DNA from: Bacteroidota bacterium
Lineage (GTDB): Bacteria > Bacteroidota > Bacteroidia > Flavobacteriales_E > Vicingaceae
Assembly: GCA_013112545.1 (NCBI GenBank)
Contig: JABFGJ010000014.1
Location: forward strand, 27,616 to 91,615
Direction: 5' to 3'
Length of the DNA stretch: 64,000 nt
The number at the start of each line of letters is the position of its first letter. Within the stretch, counting starts at the first letter, position 1. Shown here piece after piece: positions 18,201 through 26,938 of the stretch. The position numbers and the translations under genes were made by a program. Below the pieces are notes generated by a model that was given only the letters and a program-made list of their open reading frames with translations, did not search any database and had not been told where the DNA came from.

Positions 18201-19581
18201 ATTTAAAGGCCATTCTCAATCTCACTTTACTTTGACCTCCTAACCCTGTTAAGACATTTTCTACATTTAACCATCCATTGGAATTCCCTGACCAATTACC
18301 AACTGAAGTATTGTTGTACCAGTTTTTCGGAAATGCACCACCTGCTAGTAGTTTGGCCCAAGTAATTCCATTATCTAATGAGTATTCCATCCATGCATAA
18401 TCATATGGTGTTTCGGTTAGATAATATAAAGAAAAAGTAAGAATTGGATCTCCAACTGAAGTTGATAAATCAAGACAAGGTGATTCTAAATAAGAAATTT
18501 CTTGACCATTATAAACACCATTTAGATTGGTTATCCATGCGTTTTGACCATTTGTTGTCCCATTTATGCTATTACCATTTGGAATACCCCTCGCCCAAGA
18601 ACTGTTTTGCCCATAAGTAAACCAGCCTCCAGTTCCTGTTTCAAAACTTTCGATATAAGGTAAGCCCATTAACAGCGTATTCTGTATTTGCGTTTTACTT
18701 GTATCGTTTTGGTTATTTCCATCTGTGCTTAAATTGGTAAACGCTGTTAAATTATAAGTACCAATAGCAGATAAATTTGCTGTATTTGCAAACTTATATG
18801 TCATTGAATCTCCAGCATTCAGACTCTTACTTATCGTTTCAGATATAGGTGAATTCCCATTTAAAGCATAACTTACCGAAAAGTTATTAATGGCATTTGC
18901 CCCATAATTATTAATTACAAGCTCAATGGTATCGGTTGCTGTGAGACCGCAACTAGTAATTGGTCGAATGATTCTTGAAACTCCTGCATCATAAGGCAAG
19001 GGAGAAGTAACCTTAACATTGTCTAGCCCCACATACCAACTCCAATTATTGCCATCGAAATACTTGAATTTTACCCGACAATTGGCATTGGCATATTGCG
19101 AAATATTAATGCTTGCCTTTGGAAAATTACCATGGCAAAGACTTGATATATAACTACCGCAATCATCTGTCGTTTTAGAAAAAACTTGCACCCATGTTGT
19201 TCCGTCAAACACTTCAACAATAAAGCTATCGTTGGCAGGTCCATATTGCCTAAAATTATAATCAAACTCTATGGTAGTATTAGCATTAGTCACGTTGTTG
19301 AAAGCTGGGCTTATTAATTCCGCATAATCGTTTATTGAACTTCCAGTGTATTGCCCATCATCAAAATAAGCCATAGCAGTGCCATCGATGTTATTGTTTC
19401 CTGCGTGGTCAATAGAGCCATCTATTCCAAAACTCCAAACGTGGGTTCCAGTAATGGCATTTGTAGTCCAGCCACTTGGTAAAGTTCCCCCATTAAAGCT
19501 TTCGTTTACATGGTATTGTTGTGCATTGACATTCAAGAATAGTATTCCGAGAATTGCCGTGATAGTAGTTTTGATTTTCAT
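15220..19581 (-). CDS. Giant T9SS-secreted multidomain protein, paralogue of the 1510-7986 protein
   Basis: 1453 residues. The signal peptide is MKIKTTITAILGILFLNVNAQ. Five MAM-like domains alternate with four CARDB-like domains, in the same order and with the same wording as the first modules of the 2158-residue protein (GTHVWSFGIDGSIDHAGNNN, TETPYD, GPAGDHTNGNG and others have counterparts there). The last ~75 residues, from IYPNPSTGVFNVAFSS to EKIIVQ, are a type A sorting domain, so the protein should be exported by the T9SS and trimmed by PorU. Its start is only 25 bp after the DsbD-type gene, which suggests one transcript. The first domain of each protein is the best conserved. Confidence 0.9.
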   Translation of the reverse strand: MKIKTTITAILGILFLNVNAQQYHVNESFNGGTLPSGWTTNAITGTHVWSFGIDGSIDHAGNNNIDGTAMAYFDDGQYTGSSINDYAELISPAFNNVTNANTTIEFDYNFRQYGPANDSFIVEVFDGTTWVQVFSKTTDDCGSYISSLCHGNFPKASINISQYANANCRVKFKYFDGNNWSWYVGLDNVKVTSPLPYDAGVSRIIRPITSCGLTATDTIELVINNYGANAINNFSVSYALNGNSPISETISKSLNAGDSMTYKFANTANLSAIGTYNLTAFTNLSTDGNNQNDTSKTQIQNTLLMGLPYIESFETGTGGWFTYGQNSSWARGIPNGNSINGTTNGQNAWITNLNGVYNGQEISYLESPCLDLSTSVGDPILTFSLYYLTETPYDYAWMEYSLDNGITWAKLLAGGAFPKNWYNNTSVGNWSGNSNGWLNVENVLTGLGGQSKVRLRMAFKSDGSTHLEGIGFDYITIWEPQANDLSVNSIIRPAVGYQGLCGYGLETIEIQIENKGANPIVNPIMAYSVDQATAITETFMTTIASNTTQNFSFTTPYNFSALKNYNLKVWGTATNDIYNVNDTMVSLVQNTNVSLSLLPLKENWEHDIKSASALNTSVNGWVQTNPNNIVTWRVNAGPTSSTATGPDFDHTTGTATGKYLYIETSTSMSTVPAELESPCISLAGANNPELTFWYHMHGATIGTLSVDIYDGITWVNNVDSITGQQQISTSSSWLQKNVNLIAFAGKRIKIRFRASRTTSFTGDIAIDDIVINNPISQDAELSAFLAPGNPCGLTSTSLLSITVGNSGTAAIAANAIQVNYQIDNRPIVSETLAVALAIGVSTNYNFIGTADLSIPNRTYKIKIWTSLAGDSNHGNDTLIKFLINQTKTPGFVDDFESFTDGNCNSATGDIYTGGWYVNQTTGFGWQIQNAANCSGGSGSSTPTSNTGPAGDHTNGNGNFLFTESSSTGGPAVLVLPCINLTNVASARLGFWYHKYGAQMGDLYVDVQNGAGVWVNNIDYILGETHSSPIDPWKYKQVRLGQFVGQEISLRFRAVRGNGSEGDMAIDDISIFLPPQFDLETKLSSLQSYKSTYSGCSLSSNELVGIDIENVGYSTVSGKIYIGYQLNNDPAIIDSLNSISIIPGATLNYTFNNNRVNLSNPGIYNFKFWVKAVGDTSVVNDTTFYKVIIETQATPYCENFDSLVEIANTSGQDVIDGKFSNYWKTNKVGYSWMLSDGNAAPGPFADASSSGTGKYFVAYELAFEPVHLLSSPCIDLTSAASSNLVFAYHQNMSGTLFIDVYDGTNWILGVDSIVGNTNPTLTSAWGNKTVNLSSFVGNYITLRFRLKAVNSAAKYAAIDNVCVNSVLVGIEVPNSRNNITIYPNPSTGVFNVAFSSLMQNAQLEVRDIQGKIVFYKNALKSTNYQLDLSNQSKGVYFIQVKSEVGVFKEKIIVQ

Positions 19582-19606
19582 GGTTTTAGATTTTGATTAC
19601 ATTAAT

Positions 19607-22114
19607 TTATTGTTTAAAAGCTGATAAACCGCATTCTAAAAACTCGGCATATTCTTCCACACTTGGAGTGTAACCTACCGGATTATTTAAAAGCTTACCT
19701 TTAGGACTCAAAATTGCGTAATAAGGTTGCGAGTTGTTATTAAATACTTGCGTTTGAAAGGTCGCCCATTTGTTGCCAATGGTTTTAATTTTCTTTTTCT
19801 TCATTTCGCCAGCTACCTCATATTCAAAGACGCCTTGCATTTCTTCTGGCAATAAAACTTTATCGTCCACATAAAGCGAGACCAATACAAAATCTTCCTC
19901 TAGGCTCTTCTTAATCGACTCAACTGTCCAAACCGATTCTTCCATTTTTCGGCAGTTGACACAAGCCCATCCAGTGAAGTCAACCAAGATTGGTTTGTTC
20001 ACTTTTTGTGCTTCGGCCATGGCCAAATCAAAATCATCGAATGGTGCATGAAAAGTTTCTTTTTCGTACCAAGAATAAAAAGTCGGTGGAGGAAACCCAC
20101 TCAATAAATTATGATTCCATGGTGGGTTTTTCAAAATACCTGGTGCCATATAAATAGTAAAAACAAGCACTAATAATCCAAAAGACTTTCTAAAAGGCGA
20201 AAGTTTTTTTATTGGCGAATCGTGTGGAAATTTAATTAGTCCAAACAAGTACAAGGACAGTCCACCAAAAATAATAGTCCAAACCAAAAAGAATGTTTCT
20301 CTTTTAATCAGACCCCACTGCTCGACTAAATCTGCGTTGGATAAAAATTTAAGTGCTAAAGCAAGTTCGATAAAACCCAACACCACTTTCACTGCATTTA
20401 ACCAACCACCTGATTTTGGCAATTTGTTCATCATGCTTGGAAAGGCAGCAAATACAGCAAAGGGCAAGCCCAATGCAATACCAAAACCACTCATGGCTGC
20501 AGTAATTGGCCATGGCCCATTTTTAAGGGCGCTACCTAAAACAGTTCCTAAAATTGGCCCCGTACAAGAAAAAGAAACCAAGGCCAAAGTTAAAGCCATA
20601 AAAAATATTCCGATTGTTCCGCCAACTTGAGAGGCAGAATCCGCTTTGTTGGTAAATGAACTTGGCAAAGTGATTTCGAAGTAGCCAAAAAAGGAAATCG
20701 CAAAAACAACAAATACGATAAAGAATATAATGTTAAGTGCAACACTTGTAGCGATTTCGCTTAATACAGCAGGGTCGGCATTAAAATGAAAAGGAACACT
20801 TAAAATGGCATAAATGAAAAAGATAAAAAATCCATAAAGTACTGCTTTACCTAGGCCTTTACCTCCTCCATCGCCTTTAGTGAAAAAACTAACTGTAAGC
20901 GGAATCATTGGGAACACACAGGGTGTCAAAAGGGCAATTAAACCGCCAATAAAACCCATTAAAAAAACCACCCAAACATCATTGGTCGCTTCCTTTTCTT
21001 CTCCACAATTAGCTTCTGGGTTTTCTAAATCAACAAAAGGCAAATGTGGAATAATGCTTTCAACATCCAAATTGGCCACTTGGTCTGACTTTTCTAAAAC
21101 ATTAATTCCCTTTCCAGTTTTCAAATCAAATTCGACTTCAATCAATTCTGGTGGCAAACACATGGTGGCATTGCAAACAATAAATTCAAATTCAATGTTG
21201 TAGGTATCTCCACTAATGTTATCGAGTGTTGTTATAAATTCAACTTCATGCTCATAATAACTTAAGTCTAAATCAGCTGTTGGGTCAAAAGCGGTAATTA
21301 TTTCTCCTTTTTCTTCAAAACCTCCACTTGGTTCTAAGGCTTTGTTCAAATAGAACTTCGTAGCCATTACCTGCTCTTCTTCGCTTTTTTGTTTTTGAGC
21401 ATACAAGTGCCACCCTTCACCAATTTTTGCTTTAAAATGAAATTCATAACTTGAAGTACTGGCATCTTTTGAAACAACCGAGTACTCCCATTCTGTAGCA
21501 TTGAGATAATCTTCGCTTACCTCAGATTCTGATTCTACTTGATTTGTATTGCTTTCTTCGATTGCAGCTGCTGTATTAGAAGTCTCTTTCTTAGATTCTT
21601 TTGGGGCTTCAATACTGCCAGATTCCATCGGCCGTTCTTGGCTTGTTGTGCCGTTTCCAACGATTTTAAATGCTAAATCAACATATTCGGGAGGCAGGCA
21701 TTTTTCGGCATCACAAACCATGAAATAGGCTTCTGCAACGATGTTAATATCACCTGGATTTTTTGGTTTAACCTGTTGAATAAAAGTAACTGACTCCTTA
21801 AAGAAATTTAAATCCATGTCAAAATTAGGATCGTATTCTGTGAGTGCTTTAGGTTCTTTTACTTTTCCAATTAACTCGTAATTGGCGTTTTTCTTAAAGG
21901 TAAATTCTGTAGCGATAGGACCATCGTCGCTTGGTAAGTTTTGCGAATACAAATGCCAGCCTTTATCAATTTTGGCTTTCATTTCTAAATTAAACGTACC
22001 ATCTTGGTTATTCACCACCTTGGTTGACCACGAAACTGGGTTAAAAATTTGGGCTGGTGCTGTAATCACTACAAGCATCAATAGCAGTGATACAATGGTT
22101 CCTTTTATTTTCAT
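19607..22114 (-). CDS. DsbD-type thiol:disulfide interchange protein with duplicated N-terminal domain
   Basis: 835 residues. It carries electrons from cytoplasmic thioredoxin across the inner membrane to periplasmic proteins. A signal peptide is followed by two DsbD_N-like immunoglobulin domains (~25-160 and ~205-330), each with GWHLYSQ or GWHLYAQ and a C(D/N)AxxCLPPE motif. The linker between them is Ser/Glu-rich. The central DsbD transmembrane region (~385-660) has the Cys-containing LTPCVFPMIP and SFSCTGP motifs. The C-terminal thioredoxin domain has GWACVNC at about 718-721. All three redox cysteine pairs are present. The usual form has one N-terminal domain; here it is doubled. The giant secreted protein follows 25 bp downstream and may depend on this chemistry, which is inference. 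Confidence 0.93.
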   Translation of the reverse strand: MKIKGTIVSLLLMLVVITAPAQIFNPVSWSTKVVNNQDGTFNLEMKAKIDKGWHLYSQNLPSDDGPIATEFTFKKNANYELIGKVKEPKALTEYDPNFDMDLNFFKESVTFIQQVKPKNPGDINIVAEAYFMVCDAEKCLPPEYVDLAFKIVGNGTTSQERPMESGSIEAPKESKKETSNTAAAIEESNTNQVESESEVSEDYLNATEWEYSVVSKDASTSSYEFHFKAKIGEGWHLYAQKQKSEEEQVMATKFYLNKALEPSGGFEEKGEIITAFDPTADLDLSYYEHEVEFITTLDNISGDTYNIEFEFIVCNATMCLPPELIEVEFDLKTGKGINVLEKSDQVANLDVESIIPHLPFVDLENPEANCGEEKEATNDVWVVFLMGFIGGLIALLTPCVFPMIPLTVSFFTKGDGGGKGLGKAVLYGFFIFFIYAILSVPFHFNADPAVLSEIATSVALNIIFFIVFVVFAISFFGYFEITLPSSFTNKADSASQVGGTIGIFFMALTLALVSFSCTGPILGTVLGSALKNGPWPITAAMSGFGIALGLPFAVFAAFPSMMNKLPKSGGWLNAVKVVLGFIELALALKFLSNADLVEQWGLIKRETFFLVWTIIFGGLSLYLFGLIKFPHDSPIKKLSPFRKSFGLLVLVFTIYMAPGILKNPPWNHNLLSGFPPPTFYSWYEKETFHAPFDDFDLAMAEAQKVNKPILVDFTGWACVNCRKMEESVWTVESIKKSLEEDFVLVSLYVDDKVLLPEEMQGVFEYEVAGEMKKKKIKTIGNKWATFQTQVFNNNSQPYYAILSPKGKLLNNPVGYTPSVEEYAEFLECGLSAFKQ

Positions 22115-22136
22115 ATAATCTATTTATTGGGAAACT

Positions 22137-22167
22137 CAAAAATAAGACTATCAATCAAATAAATCAA
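22137..22167 (-). promoter_or_regulatory. Promoter of the DsbD-type gene and the giant cargo gene
   Basis: On the minus strand TTG (22167-22165), 20 bp, then TATTTTTG (22144-22137). It matches the Bacteroidota promoter pattern and lies 22 bp before the start at 22114. Confidence 0.6.
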
Positions 22168-22220
22168 TGAAACTAGCTTAGAATGCACCAAGGGTCAAAC
22201 GCAAAATTAGATTCTAAAAA

Positions 22221-22895
22221 TCAGTCTTTTATTTCTTCGTTTTCTTGCAGGTTTAGCTGTTTTCTTATAATGGCCACAAACAAATATAAAAAGGGAGTGT
22301 CTATGGCAGCAATAATTACTTTAAAAAGGAATCCACTAAAAAGTAAGACCCCAAATTTGTTCCACTCAATAGCACCAAAGAGGCACAGTAAAAACAAAAC
22401 TGAGGATGTATCAATCAATTGAGAAGTCATGGTGGAAGCATTATTTCTCAGCCATAATTTTTTGCCATTGGTAAAATTTTTCCAAAAATGATAAATGCGA
22501 ATATCAATCAGCTGAGCCAATAAATAAGCCAGCATAGATGCTGTAACTGCAACACCCGTTAAGCCAAAAACTTGGTTAAATGTAGTGTCGCCTACTGGCG
22601 ACCAAGCAGTTGCCGAAACATGATTTGCAGCCAATACAATCCCCAACACAAAAATGATTGCAAACAAACCAGCAATTACAACTTGATTCGCTCTTCGCTT
22701 GCCGTATATCTCTGAAATTAGGTCAGTTATTAAAAATGTAAGTGGATAGGGCAAAATGCCCACTGATATTTCGAAGGTATAAATTCCAAAAAAATCCCAA
22801 TAGAAAAACTTTTGAAAAATAAGGTTACCAGCAACTAAGGAGGCAATAAACAAGCCCGCTAAAATCAGATATATGCGCTCTGCTTTTTTTCCCAT
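22221..22895 (-). CDS. yhhQ: Queuosine precursor transporter (YhhQ/VUT family)
   Basis: 224 residues with six predicted membrane segments. The family (DUF165) imports 7-cyano-7-deazaguanine, a precursor of the tRNA base queuosine. Family features visible are the first segment (LILAGLFIASLVAGNLIFQKFF), the LPYPLTFLITDLISEIYGK stretch at ~50-67 that defines the family, and the LIDIRIYHFWK segment at ~130. It begins 3 bp after tilS, another tRNA modification gene, and ends an operon with pabB and tilS. A supply of precursor for tRNA modification fits this neighbourhood. Confidence 0.9.
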   Translation of the reverse strand: MGKKAERIYLILAGLFIASLVAGNLIFQKFFYWDFFGIYTFEISVGILPYPLTFLITDLISEIYGKRRANQVVIAGLFAIIFVLGIVLAANHVSATAWSPVGDTTFNQVFGLTGVAVTASMLAYLLAQLIDIRIYHFWKNFTNGKKLWLRNNASTMTSQLIDTSSVLFLLCLFGAIEWNKFGVLLFSGFLFKVIIAAIDTPFLYLFVAIIRKQLNLQENEEIKD

Positions 22896-22898
22896 TAA

Positions 22899-24218
22899 CT
22901 AGTGTTCTAATTCTATTTTTAAAACTTGGTTAGTATGCTTATTTACTTTAAACTCTTCGCTGATTTTATAACCCACAAGCCAAACTATTTTGCGGTTTGA
23001 TAGTAAAACCCAAATGGAATCTTTTTGACTTAAAGGCACTTTTAAATCGATCAAAATGTCGCTTATTTTCTTTTGCCCTTTCATGCCTATAGGTTTCATT
23101 TTATCGCCTTTTTCCCATTTCCTCAATTGCATTGGAAAAGACAATTGGTCAAAATCAACATATTCTGTGCTACTGTTATTTACATAAGTTAAATCTAATT
23201 TACTTATCAAATCAAATTTGAGTTTTATGGGACTTTCCAATCGATTTTGATACCTAAAAATTTCCACTTCTTGAGCTAATGACTCAAGTGACAATTCTTT
23301 GATAAAAACAAGTTCACGATCAAGATTTAGCGAATAATTCGCGCTGTTAAATGTCAATCCTATTTGTCGGTTTTCGATGCCTTGTTTTAGGTTTTGAATC
23401 TGAGTTTCAGAAAAGCCATAAGCTCCCAAAAGTTCAAATAAACTCTCTTCTTTAAATTCCAATAAATGATAATTCTTTATTGAAAAAAGCCCCTTTTTTA
23501 ATTCCAATCGAATGGCTTTCAAATCATTTTGTATGGCTTTTTGATATACGTTTCCAGCAGCAGCTAAATGCTCTAAATTTTTGGCCATCGTTTTTTCAAA
23601 TGCCGGATTTCTGGTCTTCCATTCCTTCAACATGGTATTTCGAAACCAATTTCTCTGGTATTTGATATCTTCATTCGATGCATCTTCTCGATAGCTGACC
23701 TCATTTGTTAAGGCATATGTTTTTAATTCATCTTTCGCAAACGAAATTAGCGGCCTTAGTACGTTTTCTTGACTGCTGATACCCATTAACCCTTTTATAC
23801 CAGTTCCGCGATCTAAATTGATAAAAAAGGTTTCTATGCTATCGTTCAAATGATGTGCTGTAGCTAAAAAATTAAGGTCGTTTTCTTGCATTAATTCTTT
23901 AAACCAATCGTAACGAATTTCTCTTGCAGCCATTTGAATAGAAATGCCTTGCTCTGTGGCAACTTGTTTGGTATCCGCTTGTTTTACAAAACAGGGAACA
24001 GCTCTTTTCAAAGCTGTCTCTCGCACTAGATTTTCATCGCCATCACTGGCTTCTCCTCTCAATTGAAAATTGACATGCGCTACCGCATAATCCAATTTAA
24101 GTTGGTGAAACAAATGCCATAAAACCATAGAATCTAATCCTCCGCTAACGGCCAACAAAAATTTTTGCTTGCCATTCCAGGCATTTTCTTTCAAGTGATT
24201 TTTTACAGCTTCTTTCAT
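22899..24218 (-). CDS. tilS: tRNA(Ile)-lysidine synthase
   Basis: 439 residues from ATG 24218. A TTG at 24233 would give five extra residues and overlap pabB, so ATG is preferred. TilS uses ATP and lysine to modify the wobble C of tRNA-Ile(CAU). The PP-loop SGGLDS is at residues 25-30. The N-terminal ATPase domain runs to ~215 (ATAHHLNDSIETFFINLDRGTGIKG is a family hallmark). The C-terminal part has the TilS_C domain (RKWEKGDKMKPIGMKGQKKISDILID). The start is 1 bp past the pabB stop, so the two are probably translationally coupled. Confidence 0.95.
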   Translation of the reverse strand: MKEAVKNHLKENAWNGKQKFLLAVSGGLDSMVLWHLFHQLKLDYAVAHVNFQLRGEASDGDENLVRETALKRAVPCFVKQADTKQVATEQGISIQMAAREIRYDWFKELMQENDLNFLATAHHLNDSIETFFINLDRGTGIKGLMGISSQENVLRPLISFAKDELKTYALTNEVSYREDASNEDIKYQRNWFRNTMLKEWKTRNPAFEKTMAKNLEHLAAAGNVYQKAIQNDLKAIRLELKKGLFSIKNYHLLEFKEESLFELLGAYGFSETQIQNLKQGIENRQIGLTFNSANYSLNLDRELVFIKELSLESLAQEVEIFRYQNRLESPIKLKFDLISKLDLTYVNNSSTEYVDFDQLSFPMQLRKWEKGDKMKPIGMKGQKKISDILIDLKVPLSQKDSIWVLLSNRKIVWLVGYKISEEFKVNKHTNQVLKIELEH

Positions 24219-24219
24219 C

Positions 24220-25482
24220 TTATTCTTTGTCAAAAATAGCTTTTGCTTTCAACAAACACTCTTCGTATTCCTTTTCTGGGTCAGACATAATGGTTATTGC
24301 ACCGCCAACACTCAAGGAAAGATATTGTTTTTGAGCATTATAAACCAAACTACGAATAACAACATTAAAGTCAAAATCGGCTTCTGGGCTAATGTAACCA
24401 AGTGCGCCAGAATACAAACCCCTCCTACTCTTCTCATGGGTTTCGCAAAGTTTCATTGCCGAAAGTTTAGGTGCGCCTGTCATCGAACCCATGGGAAAGG
24501 AGTTTTTAATTACATCGCTAAAGTGCAAGCCTTTTTTCAATTTGCTTTTCACCGTAGAAATGAGTTGATGCACTTGCGGAAAAGTATAAACGCCAAACAG
24601 CTCTTCTACCTCAACACTGCCTTTTTCTGCAGTTCGCGAAAGGTCATTGCGAACCAAATCTACAATCATCACATTTTCTGTTTGCTCTTTTAAATCATTT
24701 TTTAATTGGGTTTTAATGGCTTCATCTTCGACCTCATTTGAGCCACGTTTTGCCGTTCCCTTTATAGGCTGAGAGATTAATTCCTCGCCTCGTTTTGCTA
24801 AATACCTTTCGGGAGAAGCGCATAATAAATAGTCTTTTTTGTTTTTGTAAAAAGCCGAAAAAGGGGTTTTCGATTTAGACCTCAATTTTAAATATCCAGC
24901 ATATGGGTTAAATTCAACTTGCTCTTTATAAAACTCTTGGCAATAATTAATTTCATAAATATTGCCATATTGAATTTCTGCTTTTAGGGTTTTAATTGCC
25001 GCCAAATACTCTTGATGACTCATTTTTGCTTGAAGCTTTGGAAATGCTTTTAAGGCCGTTTCCATTTCCTGAAATAAAGACACCAAGACAGACTCTGACA
25101 CATGCTCATTTAAGTAAACACTCAAAACACCAGAATCCTTTTCTTGTATAAGTAGTACTTGAGGTTCGAAAAAACACAAATTATCTATTGAAAAATGATT
25201 GGTATGGTTGGATTCTAATTTCTCTAATTCATTTTTTAAATCATAGCTCAAATGACCAAACAACCAACTTGGTTTTTCTTCAAATTGCCTTTTCAAATTT
25301 TCAAATGGCTGTTCCTCGATCGCTATAATTCGATGCGCTCCAAAACCTGCAAGTATTTCATATTTGCCATACTTGTCTTTATACACATTACTCGATAATA
25401 TGCTGGCATGAGAAAACTGTTTCGCAAATTCCACTAAACTTCCAATTAAGTCGGGAATTGATTCAACTTGGTATTCTCTCAT
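24220..25482 (-). CDS. pabB: Aminodeoxychorismate synthase component I
   Basis: 420 residues from ATG 25482. The longer frame adds a stretch unlike the family, and the promoter element at 25496-25503 lies inside it. PabB turns chorismate plus ammonia into 4-amino-4-deoxychorismate for folate synthesis. The chorismate-binding domain occupies the C-terminal ~270 residues, with PIKGTAKRG, DLVRNDLSR and SMTGAPKLSAMKLCE motifs, and GGAITIMSDPEKEYEECLLKA at the end. The N-terminal ~130 residues are short and poorly conserved. Anthranilate synthase TrpE is the alternative, but the gene neighbours and PIKGT favour PabB. The glutaminase partner PabA is not in the window. Confidence 0.88.
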   Translation of the reverse strand: MREYQVESIPDLIGSLVEFAKQFSHASILSSNVYKDKYGKYEILAGFGAHRIIAIEEQPFENLKRQFEEKPSWLFGHLSYDLKNELEKLESNHTNHFSIDNLCFFEPQVLLIQEKDSGVLSVYLNEHVSESVLVSLFQEMETALKAFPKLQAKMSHQEYLAAIKTLKAEIQYGNIYEINYCQEFYKEQVEFNPYAGYLKLRSKSKTPFSAFYKNKKDYLLCASPERYLAKRGEELISQPIKGTAKRGSNEVEDEAIKTQLKNDLKEQTENVMIVDLVRNDLSRTAEKGSVEVEELFGVYTFPQVHQLISTVKSKLKKGLHFSDVIKNSFPMGSMTGAPKLSAMKLCETHEKSRRGLYSGALGYISPEADFDFNVVIRSLVYNAQKQYLSLSVGGAITIMSDPEKEYEECLLKAKAIFDKE

Positions 25483-25495
25483 TTTTTTCACCAAA

Positions 25496-25503
25496 CAAAA
25501 GTA
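25496..25503 (-). promoter_or_regulatory. -7 promoter element of the pabB-tilS-yhhQ operon
   Basis: TACTTTTG on the minus strand, an exact TAnnTTTG match 14 bp upstream of the chosen pabB start. Confidence 0.4.
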
Positions 25504-25569
25504 GAAGAATTTGAACAGATATAAGGTTTGTGTCAATCGCTAATATTAATATTGCTTTCACAACAAAAA

Positions 25570-26013
25570 ATGATTGACAAAACAGCATATATCGACTCCA
25601 TTATTCAGAAATTGAAACTGCAATTGGCAGAACTGGAAGCGGAACTCAATTCGATTGATGAAGAAATTGGCAATGAAACCAAAAGCAGTGCTGGCGATAA
25701 ATTTGAAACGAGCCGCGAAATGATGAGTCAGGTTAGAGCGAGAGTTGGAGAGCGAATTGAAGCCATTGCCATGCAATTGAGAAACATCAACCAAGTTGAA
25801 AAGCAGCTGAATGTCGTTCAACATGGCGCTTTAGTAAAAAGCAATCGAGGATTTTTCTTTTTTGGCCTAGCCATTGAAAAGCATCATTTTGAAGGAAATC
25901 CAGTATTTAATCTTTCTATACATTCGCCAATCGGACAAGCATTTGCCAATAAAACCAAAGGAGATGAAATTGATTTCAGAGGCAATATGTATCAACTAAT
26001 TGACATCGCATAA
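25570..26013 (+). CDS. GreA/GreB-like protein
   Basis: 147 residues from ATG 25570 (MIDKTAYIDSI); a TTG 42 bp upstream is less likely. The first ~85 residues form a long helical, probably coiled-coil region (QKLKLQLAELEAELNSIDEEIGNETKSSAGDKFETSREMM). It is followed by a small beta domain ending FANKTKGDEIDFRGNMYQLIDI. That layout is the one of GreA/GreB transcript-cleavage factors (coiled coil plus FKBP-like C-terminal domain with a KGD-x-x-x-F-x-G motif). The tip acidic pair of true Gre factors is not clear, so it may only bind RNA polymerase. Relatives are often mis-labelled 3-oxoacyl-ACP synthase. Divergent from pabB. Confidence 0.72.
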   Translation: MIDKTAYIDSIIQKLKLQLAELEAELNSIDEEIGNETKSSAGDKFETSREMMSQVRARVGERIEAIAMQLRNINQVEKQLNVVQHGALVKSNRGFFFFGLAIEKHHFEGNPVFNLSIHSPIGQAFANKTKGDEIDFRGNMYQLIDIA

Positions 26014-26028
26014 TTCATCTGCTTTTAA

Positions 26029-26036
26029 TAGTTTTG
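26029..26036 (+). promoter_or_regulatory. -7 promoter element of the acyltransferase gene
   Basis: TAGTTTTG, an exact TAnnTTTG match, 17 bp before the ATG at 26054 and after the GreA/B-like stop. Confidence 0.4.
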
Positions 26037-26053
26037 CAGCTTAGAAAAAAGAC

Positions 26054-26935
26054 ATGGGAACAAAAATTTTATATTACTTCATACTGATTCCCATCTCTAA
26101 ATTGCCTTTTTTCTTCATCTATTTACTTTCCGATTTTCTTTACTTGGTTATTTACAAGCTGGTTGGTTACCGAAAAGCTGTAGTTCGCCAAAACATAAAA
26201 AATTCTTTTCCTGAAAAATCAGAATCAGAAATCAAAGCCATAGAATCTAAGTTTTATCGTCATTTATGCGACTTGGTTGTCGAAAGTATCAAGGCATTTA
26301 CCATCTCGAAAGAAGAAGCACAAAAACGCATGGTGGACCGAAATATAGAATTGGTGAACCAGTATAAAAAGAAAGGGAAACATGTAGTTTTAGCCGGTGG
26401 GCATTATGGCAATTGGGAATTATTTGCCATAACGATTGGAGAAGCTTTAGACTATAAATCCATCGCTTTATTTACACCACTCAAAAATAAATTTATGAAC
26501 GATAAAATCACATCTAGTCGTTCTAAATACGGTTTAGAAATGCTTCCCATTAAATCCATAAAAGAAAAGCTCTATCATTTAGATGGAGAGCTTTACACCA
26601 TTATTTTTGGCGCTGATCAATCGCCAAGAAAAGGACAACGTGCCTATTGGATGACTTTTTTAAATCAAGAAACTGGGGTGCAGTTTGGCACAGAAAAATT
26701 CGCTGTGGAATTTGATGCCGTTGTGGTTTTTGCCAACATTTATAAAATTAAAAGAGGTTATTATGAAGTGGCCTATGAAGTGATTTGCGAAAATGCCAAA
26801 GAAACGGAATATGGTTTTATCAGCCAGGAGCATACAAAGCGTTTAGAAAAAGTGATACAAGCCCAACCAGAATATTGGTTGTGGAGCCACAAACGCTGGA
26901 AGCATAAAAGACCCGAAGGAGAGGTTTTGAATTGA
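26054..26935 (+). CDS. Lysophospholipid/lipid A acyltransferase (LpxL/HtrB family)
   Basis: 293 residues, the normal length for the family. An N-terminal hydrophobic helix (FILIPISKLPFFFIYLLSDFLYLVIY) anchors it to the inner membrane. The acyltransferase motif HYGNWE at ~118-123 (H-x4-E) is the catalytic site. Other family segments are VVRQNIKNSFP, GADQSPRKGQ and the C-terminal QPEYWLWSHKRWKHKRP. LpxL-type enzymes add secondary acyl chains to lipid A; in Bacteroidota some relatives make ornithine or glycine lipids, so the acceptor is not certain. The gene stands alone. Confidence 0.9.
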   Translation: MGTKILYYFILIPISKLPFFFIYLLSDFLYLVIYKLVGYRKAVVRQNIKNSFPEKSESEIKAIESKFYRHLCDLVVESIKAFTISKEEAQKRMVDRNIELVNQYKKKGKHVVLAGGHYGNWELFAITIGEALDYKSIALFTPLKNKFMNDKITSSRSKYGLEMLPIKSIKEKLYHLDGELYTIIFGADQSPRKGQRAYWMTFLNQETGVQFGTEKFAVEFDAVVVFANIYKIKRGYYEVAYEVICENAKETEYGFISQEHTKRLEKVIQAQPEYWLWSHKRWKHKRPEGEVLN

Positions 26936-26938
26936 TTC

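Noticed and set aside
1510..19581. Periodic repeats suggestive of a CRISPR array or tandem repeat
   Set aside because: The similarity is at protein-module level, with a period of about 300 codons and no short direct repeats or spacers.
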